Origin: a virus
IMG/VR virus record: IMGVR_UViG_3300038551_000315
Span: 1 to 26,408 of that record
Strand: one strand, 5' to 3'
Length of the DNA stretch: 26,408 bases
The notes beneath the pieces were generated by a model. It saw nothing but the letters and a program-made list of their open reading frames with translations, was not told the DNA's origin and ran no database searches. The position numbers were made by a program, and so were the translations under genes. This document shows, in pieces, positions 21,187 through 26,408 of the stretch (the first letter of the stretch is position 1; every line of letters begins with the position of its first letter).

Positions 21187-23436
21187 ATGGGCAACGACCT
21201 TCTCGCGTCCAAGGTGATCACGACCGAGGCCGCGCCGGGCATCCGGACGCTGCCGGCGCTGGCGACTGCGGTCCTGGGGATCTGCGGGATCTCCGAGCGC
21301 GGTCCGATGGGGGTGGCGACGCTCTGCACGAGCTTCGAGGACTTCGTCCAGAAGTTCGGGGGCGACTTCGCGAACTCGGCCGCCGTGCTCCAGGTGCGCG
21401 GCTTCTTCCAGGGCGGCGGGCAGTTCCTCGTGTTCACCCGGACCTGCCACTACACGGACATCAACACGCCCGCGACGGCCACGGCGACGACGGGGACGAA
21501 GACGCTGAAGACGGCGGTCGTCGCTCCCACGGCCGGCTACTCGCAGGGGTCGGTCGTGGGGCCGTGGGACCTGACGCCCGCCGACACGCTCGTCGTGACG
21601 GTGGACGGGGGTGCCCCGGCGACGGCGACCTTCAACGCGACGGCCGCCGCGCGGCAGAACGGCGTCGACGAACCGTTCGCCCTGGCCGACAGCCAGACGC
21701 TGACGCTGAAGATCGACGAGGGTGCGTTGCAGACCGTGACGTTCCTGACGGGCGAGTTCGTGGACATCGCGAACGCGACTGCCGAGGAAGTCGCGGCCGT
21801 CATCAACGCCAAGATGACGGGGGGCCAAGCGACGGTCACCGGGGGAGGCAAGCGCGTCACGATCACGAGCGACAAGCAGGGGACCGGGTCCGGCGTCAAC
21901 GTCACCGGGGGGACGGCGAACGCGGCACTCCAGTTCACGACTGGGCTCGTCTCCGGGACGGGCAACGTGGCGGACATCAACGCGGTCTCCAACGCCGAGG
22001 CGAAGGCGATCGTCGAGCTTGCCGTCGCGGGGTGCACGGTGACGAGCGTCGGGGGCTGCGCGCGGATCTCCTCGAACACGACCGGTCCGGCTTCCTCGAT
22101 CCTCGTCGGCGCGGCCTCCACGGCCGACGACGAGATGGGCTTTGACAACGCCACGCACAGCGGGGCCAGCGGAGCGGCCGTGGACACGCTGCGGCTGGAC
22201 GGGAAGGATCCCGGCTCCTACGCGAACGACTTCAAGGTTCGCATCGAGGCGGCCACCTCGGGCGTCTCGGAGGAGTTCAACATGACCTTCGAGCGGTCCG
22301 GGATCGCCCTGGAGCGCTTCCCGAACCTCTCGATGGACGACGCCGCCCCGCGCTACGTCGAGACGATCGTGAACGCCGCCGTCGGGGGATCCGTGTACCT
22401 CGCCGGCACCGACCTCGACGCGGTGGCGTCCAGCCAGCGCCCGGCGAACGGGCTCTACGGGCCGCTGACGGGCGGCGGCGACGGGTTGGCAGGCATCGCC
22501 GACACCGACTTCATCGGCTCGGCCGCGGGGAAGACCGGGCTCCGCGCGTTCGACCTGCACACCCCCGTCGACGTGACCATCCTCGCCGTGCCCGACCGCC
22601 CGACGGCGGCCGTGCATCAGGCGATGTACCAGTACAGCGAGGTGCAGGCCGGCAAGCGGATCTTCTGCATCTTCGACCCGCCCGCGAGCATGGACGCCGC
22701 CGCGATCGTGGCGTACTTCACCTCGACGGCTGCGCTGTACGAGGCGACCGAGGTGGGCGCGATGCTCTGGCCCCGGATCAAGGTCTACAACCCGAACAAG
22801 GACGTGTACGGCGATACCGACGACCTCACCGTCTGCAACTCCGGCTACTGGGCCGCCACGATGGCGCGGGTCGACGGGACGCAGAAGCCGGGCATCTACC
22901 AGCCGCCGGCCGGGATCGAGTATGGCCAACTCCTCGGCGTGATCGGGGTCGAGGCGGAGGCGGTGCTCGACGAGTCGGTTCGGGACGTGGTGTTCCCGAA
23001 GAACGTCAACCCGATCAACCTGGGCGCCGGCTACTACGCGGACGGCGGGCGCTGCGCGAAGACGAGCGGGAACTTCGGCACGATCGGCCAGCGCCGCGGG
23101 GCGTCGTTCATCGAGCAGACGCTGAAGGCCGGGATGCTCTTCGCCAAGCACCGCAACAACAACCCGCGCCTCCGCGCCGAGTGCGACCGGACGACCCGCG
23201 CGTTCCTGCTCCAGCAGATGCGGCGCGAGGCGTTCGCCTCGATGGACCCCGACACCGCGTTCGTGATCGACTGGGACGTGCCGGGCCTGGGGCTCAACAA
23301 CGCGTCGGTGCAGCACCAGCGGCTGCTGAAGGCGCGGATCGGCCTCGCCTTCTCGGACCCGGCCGAGTTCGTGTGGATGGAGTTCAGCGCGGACCTGCGG
23401 GCCATCGAGGAGGCGCTGATCCTGGAGGCCGCCTAG
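21187..23436 (+). CDS. Contractile tail sheath protein with large internal insertion
   Basis: The 749-residue protein polymerises around the tail tube and contracts to drive infection. Sheath hallmarks are the N-terminal APGIRTLPALATAVLGICGI and FGGDFANSAAVLQVRGFFQG (about 15-82), and a core around ILAVPDRPTAAVHQAMYQY and YWAATMARVDGTQKPGIYQP. The C-terminal assembly domain includes RLRAECDRTTRAFLLQQMRR and ends VWMEFSADLRAIEEALILEA. Between residues about 100 and 330 lies a beta-rich insertion built of related modules: TLTLKIDEG to ALQFTTG (about 172-249), then a shorter copy to DEMGFDN (about 320). Typical sheaths are roughly 400-660 residues, so the insertion explains the size. The start follows GGGAGGA. 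Confidence 0.92.
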   Translation: MGNDLLASKVITTEAAPGIRTLPALATAVLGICGISERGPMGVATLCTSFEDFVQKFGGDFANSAAVLQVRGFFQGGGQFLVFTRTCHYTDINTPATATATTGTKTLKTAVVAPTAGYSQGSVVGPWDLTPADTLVVTVDGGAPATATFNATAAARQNGVDEPFALADSQTLTLKIDEGALQTVTFLTGEFVDIANATAEEVAAVINAKMTGGQATVTGGGKRVTITSDKQGTGSGVNVTGGTANAALQFTTGLVSGTGNVADINAVSNAEAKAIVELAVAGCTVTSVGGCARISSNTTGPASSILVGAASTADDEMGFDNATHSGASGAAVDTLRLDGKDPGSYANDFKVRIEAATSGVSEEFNMTFERSGIALERFPNLSMDDAAPRYVETIVNAAVGGSVYLAGTDLDAVASSQRPANGLYGPLTGGGDGLAGIADTDFIGSAAGKTGLRAFDLHTPVDVTILAVPDRPTAAVHQAMYQYSEVQAGKRIFCIFDPPASMDAAAIVAYFTSTAALYEATEVGAMLWPRIKVYNPNKDVYGDTDDLTVCNSGYWAATMARVDGTQKPGIYQPPAGIEYGQLLGVIGVEAEAVLDESVRDVVFPKNVNPINLGAGYYADGGRCAKTSGNFGTIGQRRGASFIEQTLKAGMLFAKHRNNNPRLRAECDRTTRAFLLQQMRREAFASMDPDTAFVIDWDVPGLGLNNASVQHQRLLKARIGLAFSDPAEFVWMEFSADLRAIEEALILEAA

Positions 23437-23442
23437 GCGGCC
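23427..23442 (+). promoter_or_regulatory. Perfect 16-bp palindrome centred on the sheath stop codon
   Basis: GGCCGCCT (23427-23434) is followed directly by AGGCGGCC (23435-23442), exact reverse complements with the stop TAG (23434-23436) in the middle. The tube gene's ribosome-binding site GGAGGTG begins a few bases downstream. No T-run is present. Confidence 0.62.
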
Positions 23443-23458
23443 CGGTGGAGGTGATGCG

Positions 23459-23926
23459 ATGGGCGGCGTGATCGGAACCCCCCGCGTCTGGCGGTCGAAG
23501 TGGAAGTTCGTGGTCGAGATCGACGGCGTCGCGTACGCCGGCTTCGAGAAGTGCGACGGGCTGGAGGCGGAGGTCGCCGTCTCGGAGCACTACGAGGGCG
23601 GCGCGATGATCCCCGACAAGTCGCCGCAGCGCGTGAAGTTCAGCGACCTGACGCTGGAACGCGGCGCGTGCCAGGACCAGGACCTGTACGACTGGTTCGT
23701 GGAGGTCGCGAAGGCCGCCGCCGGCACGGGGCTCGTGGACCCCGAGTTCAAGCGCAACCTGGACATCGTCCAGCAGGAGCGGGACGGGTCGGAGATCGAG
23801 CGGTACCGCGTCTTCAACGCCTTCCCGCGCAAGTTCAACCCGGCCTCGGGCGGGTGGGACAACAACTCGGACGACAACCGCGTTGAGCAGGTCGTCCTCG
23901 CGTACGACTACTGGGAGCGCGTCTAG
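23459..23926 (+). CDS. Tail tube protein (T4 gp19-like family)
   Basis: The 155-residue protein forms the hexameric inner tube inside the sheath. It shows the gp19-like beta-barrel order: WRSKWKFVVEIDGVAYAGFE, then KCDGLEAEVAVSEHYEGG, VKFSDLTLERGACQDQDLYD with WF next, and RYRVFNAFPRKFNP close to the C-terminus before VEQVVLAYDYWERV. The length is normal for this family. The ATG follows GGAGGTG within 15 bases of the sheath palindrome. The stop is enclosed in a six-pair inverted repeat. Confidence 0.9.
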   Translation: MGGVIGTPRVWRSKWKFVVEIDGVAYAGFEKCDGLEAEVAVSEHYEGGAMIPDKSPQRVKFSDLTLERGACQDQDLYDWFVEVAKAAAGTGLVDPEFKRNLDIVQQERDGSEIERYRVFNAFPRKFNPASGGWDNNSDDNRVEQVVLAYDYWERV

Positions 23927-23931
23927 CTCCC
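23913..23931 (+). promoter_or_regulatory. Inverted repeat over the tube stop codon
   Basis: GGGAGC (23913-23918) pairs with GCTCCC (23926-23931) around a seven-base loop. The stop TAG occupies 23924-23926, partly in the loop. No T-run is present. Confidence 0.5.
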
Positions 23932-23973
23932 CGCCCACCGCGCCCGGCGTAGGCGGCACCACCGGAGGGAACC

Positions 23974-24717
23974 ATGAGCACCGTCGTCGCGAAGTGCCCG
24001 TCCGGCCTCGAAGTCGAGTTGCGCGGGCTGGAGGTCCGGGAGGCGAACGTCCTCGCCGACCGGCAAGAGATCCAGAGTGGTACGCTGTTCGACAGCGTCC
24101 TGCGAAACTGCACGATCCGACTCGTCGAGCCCGGCCCGTACAAGTTCACCGAGGTGGTGGACTGGGGCGAGGTCCACGTCGGGGACCGCATGTACGCGCT
24201 GATCCAGATCCGCCGCGCGACGTACCCTCGCCCGTACGAGTTCCGCCTGACGTGCGCCGAGTGCCGGGAATCGATCGATTGGATGATCGACTTGGCCGAG
24301 ATCCCCGTCAAGCCGCTGCCGGAGGCGGCGCGCGAGGCGCTCAGGGGTGACCGGATCCTCTCCGCGAAGTGGCCGCAGTTGGAGGACCGCGTCGTCCGCT
24401 TCCGCCTCGTGATCGGGAAGGACGCCGCGAAGGTGCGTCGGATCGCGAAGCAGCGGCCGAAGGAACTCGCGCTCGTCTCCCTCCTGTCTCGCGTCGTGTC
24501 GGTGGAGGGCGTCGAGGAGTCGAAGCTGACGGAGTTCCTGTCGCACCTCGGAGGCGACGCGATGGTCGGACTGATGGAGATCCTCGACGAGTGCGACGGC
24601 GGCGTGGACACGGAGATCCAGGTCGTCTGCCCGCAGTGCGGCGCGCTCCAGGACGTGGAACTCCCTTTCGGTCGGGCCTACTGGCTGCCGAAGGCGCGCC
24701 GGGCGACGATCCTGTAG
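23974..24717 (+). CDS. Tail assembly chaperone, unshifted product (zinc-ribbon type)
   Basis: This 247-residue product precedes the tape measure gene. It begins with VVAKCPSGLEVELRGLEVRE and ends 15 codons after a slippery heptamer. Two CxxC pairs (C94-C97 in TCAEC and C219-C222 in VCPQC) could bind one zinc ion. The sequence resembles T4 gp26-type baseplate/chaperone proteins in its opening motif. In many phages a protein at this position coats the tape measure during tail assembly and is made in short and frameshifted long forms. The ATG at 23974 follows GGAGGGAA. Confidence 0.8.
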   Translation: MSTVVAKCPSGLEVELRGLEVREANVLADRQEIQSGTLFDSVLRNCTIRLVEPGPYKFTEVVDWGEVHVGDRMYALIQIRRATYPRPYEFRLTCAECRESIDWMIDLAEIPVKPLPEAAREALRGDRILSAKWPQLEDRVVRFRLVIGKDAAKVRRIAKQRPKELALVSLLSRVVSVEGVEESKLTEFLSHLGGDAMVGLMEILDECDGGVDTEIQVVCPQCGALQDVELPFGRAYWLPKARRATIL

Positions 24718-24938
24718 CCGCGATCCTGGGCGTCCCCGACCGGGACGCGCTGTGGCGCTCCGTCGCTTCGCTCTGCTACCATCAGCACGGGGGCTCGGGG
24801 TTCACGTTCACGCTCGACGAGGTGATGCGCCTCCCCTACGAGCGCCTCGACTTCCTGTGCCGGCTCCTGGGCGAGTTCCGCGAGCAGGACGCGAAGCGCT
24901 TGAAGCGGGCGGCGGAACAGAGTAGCCTTCCGAAGTAG
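23974..24938 (+). CDS. Tail assembly chaperone, predicted -1 frameshift fusion (321 aa)
   Basis: After Pro231-Phe232 a -1 slip at CCCTTTC moves ribosomes into an open frame that runs to the stop at 24936-24938, so the product joins 23974-24669 to 24669-24938. The added 89 residues begin RSGLLAAEGAPG and continue with DRDALWRSVASLCYHQHGG, FTFTLDEVMRLPYERLDFLC and a charged helix EQDAKRLKRAAEQ. That extension has no start codon with a ribosome-binding site of its own in the right place. Its coding look and place before the tape measure match the long chaperone form (lambda GT principle). Supported by frame geometry and heptamer; efficiency unknown. Confidence 0.82.
24663..24669 (+). promoter_or_regulatory. 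-1 ribosomal slippery site CCCTTTC
   Basis: The heptamer fits X XXY YYZ with zero-frame codons CCT TTC, which re-pair as CCC TTT after a one-base backward slip. It is in the correct phase to join the chaperone gene to the downstream open frame. A downstream pairing (GCC/GGC within a TTCGG/CCGAA repeat, 24667-24692) is possible but weak and overlaps the site. Confidence 0.8.
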
Positions 24939-24950
24939 GAGCGCGGAACC

Positions 24951-26408
24951 GTGCTGAACCAGATGGGCCTGGGCCTCCTCCTCACCGCCAAGGACATGGC
25001 GTCCGGCGTGATCGAGAAGGTACGGGGCGAGTTCGAGAAGCTCGGGGAGGGGTCGGAGGCGGCCGGCGGGCGCTTCAAGGCGGGGTTGGCAGAGTTCGGG
25101 CAAGGGGCAGCGCTCCTCGGTGCCGGGGTCGCCGTGCTTGGGGGGGCGTGGAAGCTGGCGGAGGCTGCGGCTCCGTTCGAGGCATCGATGTCTACTGTGG
25201 GGTATCGAACCAGCGCGACCACGGCAGAGATGGAACGTCTTCGACAGGCTGCGATCGACGCGAGCGCTGGTTTGAAGATCGTTTCTGAGACAGACGCCGC
25301 GCGAGCGATGGCCGTCTTCGCGGAGGGGGGCAACAGCGCTGCGGACACGATGACCACCCTCACGCCGATTCTGAAGTTCGCCAAGGCAAACTTGATGGAC
25401 GTGGGGATGGGCGCGCAGTTCGCCGACAACATGATGGACCTTTATGGTGTGAAGGCGGAAGAAGTCAGCGAGAAGCTGGACAAGGCGCAGTGGGTGATGC
25501 GCCGGTTCGGCATGAACGTCGGAGACCTATCGCAACTCTTCGGCCCTCTCGCGCAACAGGCGAAAACCACGGGGCAGTCGTTCGACGACATGCTCCTCGT
25601 CTTCGGCGCAGCGGCAGAAGTCGCGGGTCCACGCGGAGCGTTTCGCGCGCTCCAGGGCGCCATGATGAATCTTTCGGATCCCGACTTCGGGAAGAAGATG
25701 AAGGCGAACTTCGAAGGTGTAGAGTTCAAGGGGCCGGGCGATACGCTTCGCCCGCTCACGGAACTCCTGCCCGACATCGCCGCGAAGATGGACACGATGA
25801 CCGAGGCCCAACGGGCGAACGCCCTACAGGAGGTCTTCGGAGGAAAGGCTGCGGGCGGGCTTGCCGCGATCCTCGACAAGATGCGGGAAGGCGTGCAGAC
25901 GGCAAGCGGGGCGGTGTACCACGGAGCCGACGCGCTCAAGGCGCTCAACGGCGAGATGCTGAACTCCGCCGGCGAAGTAGATCGGGCGTTGAATGCGATG
26001 TCCCCGTACGATCGGGCAATGCAAGAAGCAAAGGCATCCTGGGACAACATGAAGCGCTCACTCGGGGAAGCGTTCCTTCCCGCGTTCACCACCGCGATGA
26101 ACTGGCTGAGTGACAAACTGGAGGGAATCGCGAAAGGATGGCGGGAGCTTTCCCCCTCCACTCGTGAGTTCCTGGGCACGCTCGCGGTAGTCCTCGGCTA
26201 CGTGCTCGTCGGGGTCGGCGCGTTCAAGATGATCGCGGGGGCGATCGGCATGGCGCGCTCTGCGATGCTCCTGTTCAACGTTGCCGCCGCCGCGAATCCG
26301 ATCACGCTCGTCATCCTCGCCATCGCCGCCCTCGTCTTGTGGTGTTACTACGTGTACAAGCACTGGGAGGACTTCTACAACTTCTACGTGGAAACCGGAG
26401 AGGCCATC
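24951..26408 (+). CDS. Tail tape measure protein, TP901 type (3' truncated)
   Basis: The frame is open from GTG 24951 to the window end (486 codons, no stop). It sets tail length and is threaded inside the tube. The GTG has GGAG nine bases upstream, while the in-frame ATG at 24963 has no such site. A Gly/Ala-rich hydrophobic stretch (about 53-67) is followed by the TP901-like core: FEASMSTVGY (about 75-84), LRQAAIDASAGLK, MAVFAEGGNSAADT, FADNMMDLYGV, GDLSQLFGPLAQQAKTTGQS, GPRGAFRALQGAMMNLSDP and NALQEVFGGKAAGGLAAIL. C-terminal hydrophobic segments follow at about 408-435 and 448-465 (NPITLVILAIAALVL), usual in tape measure proteins. A/T-ending codons are more frequent than in the head genes. 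Confidence 0.9.
   Translation, partial: MLNQMGLGLLLTAKDMASGVIEKVRGEFEKLGEGSEAAGGRFKAGLAEFGQGAALLGAGVAVLGGAWKLAEAAAPFEASMSTVGYRTSATTAEMERLRQAAIDASAGLKIVSETDAARAMAVFAEGGNSAADTMTTLTPILKFAKANLMDVGMGAQFADNMMDLYGVKAEEVSEKLDKAQWVMRRFGMNVGDLSQLFGPLAQQAKTTGQSFDDMLLVFGAAAEVAGPRGAFRALQGAMMNLSDPDFGKKMKANFEGVEFKGPGDTLRPLTELLPDIAAKMDTMTEAQRANALQEVFGGKAAGGLAAILDKMREGVQTASGAVYHGADALKALNGEMLNSAGEVDRALNAMSPYDRAMQEAKASWDNMKRSLGEAFLPAFTTAMNWLSDKLEGIAKGWRELSPSTREFLGTLAVVLGYVLVGVGAFKMIAGAIGMARSAMLLFNVAAAANPITLVILAIAALVLWCYYVYKHWEDFYNFYVETGEAI

Noticed and set aside
19534-23316. Very long open frame on the - strand (about 1260 codons), opposite neck and sheath genes
   Set aside because: It is an antisense shadow of GC-rich codon bias. 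The peptide is Arg/Ala/Gly-rich and low in complexity, while the + strand holds recognisable sheath and neck proteins with ribosome-binding sites.
24369-24938. Independent gene for the frame downstream of the tail chaperone
   Set aside because: The part before 24669 is an out-of-frame shadow. Only the part after the slippery site looks like protein, which fits frameshift expression better than a separate gene.
1-26408. tRNA genes, CRISPR arrays, insertion sequences, attachment sites, sigma70-type promoters
   Set aside because: No cloverleaf, regular spaced repeats, transposase, terminal repeats or convincing -35/-10 pairs were seen. Gaps between genes are all under about 80 bases and contain only ribosome-binding sites and hairpins.

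Overview
The window is a 26.4 kb stretch of a tailed-phage (Caudoviricetes) genome or prophage. It is almost entirely coding, all on the + strand and very GC-rich, so the host is probably a high-GC bacterium. The sequence does not say which; a lipobox protein and strong GGAGG ribosome-binding sites are the only hints. A tail sheath and tube make it a contractile-tailed phage (myovirus morphology), with a late-gene order resembling PBSX/XkdF-type phages. No integrase, replication, lysis, tRNA or host gene is visible, and both ends are cut inside genes (terminase at the left, tape measure at the right).

Layout. 1-5137 is DNA packaging and portal: terminase large subunit (partial), a small beta-rich protein, a lipoprotein, a portal and a MuF-type minor head protein. 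5151-10545 is the capsid maturation block: two small proteins, a 1233-residue multi-domain protein and a scaffold-like protein. The large protein carries, in order, a nucleotidyltransferase, a LigD-phosphoesterase-like domain, a second degenerate copy of that domain, an ATP-dependent DNA ligase and an XkdF/S78-type prohead protease. 10597-11957 holds the major capsid protein and a small probable decoration protein. 12005-16822 is an island of fibre-like, repeat-bearing and LamG-lectin proteins, placed between capsid and connector genes and so probably capsid-decorating. 16819-17482 is a run of very small, mostly stop/start-overlapping ORFs. 17486-20793 is the connector/neck set: gp6-like adaptor, head closure candidate, Mu gpG-like completion protein, and a terminator candidate with an N-terminal TIG/Ig domain. 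20797-26408 is the tail: sheath, tube, tail-assembly chaperone with a perfect -1 slippery heptamer, and a TP901-type tape measure.

Two things stand out. First, the protease-DNA-end-repair fusion suggests a LigD-like end-processing machine that enters the prohead with the protease and may travel with the packaged DNA; this is inference. Second, inverted repeats sit on or next to stop codons with striking regularity. Capsid, decoration, sheath and tube genes, normally the most abundant virion proteins, are each bracketed by such hairpins. None has a T-tract, so they look like mRNA-end or coupling elements, or U-less terminators, in what is otherwise a single long transcription unit.

The genes appear to act as one late morphogenesis programme: pack (TerL, portal), build and mature the head (MuF, protease fusion, scaffold-like protein, capsid), decorate it (fibres, lectin), close it (adaptors) and assemble the contractile tail. 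No promoter could be identified; transcription probably enters from the left of the window.
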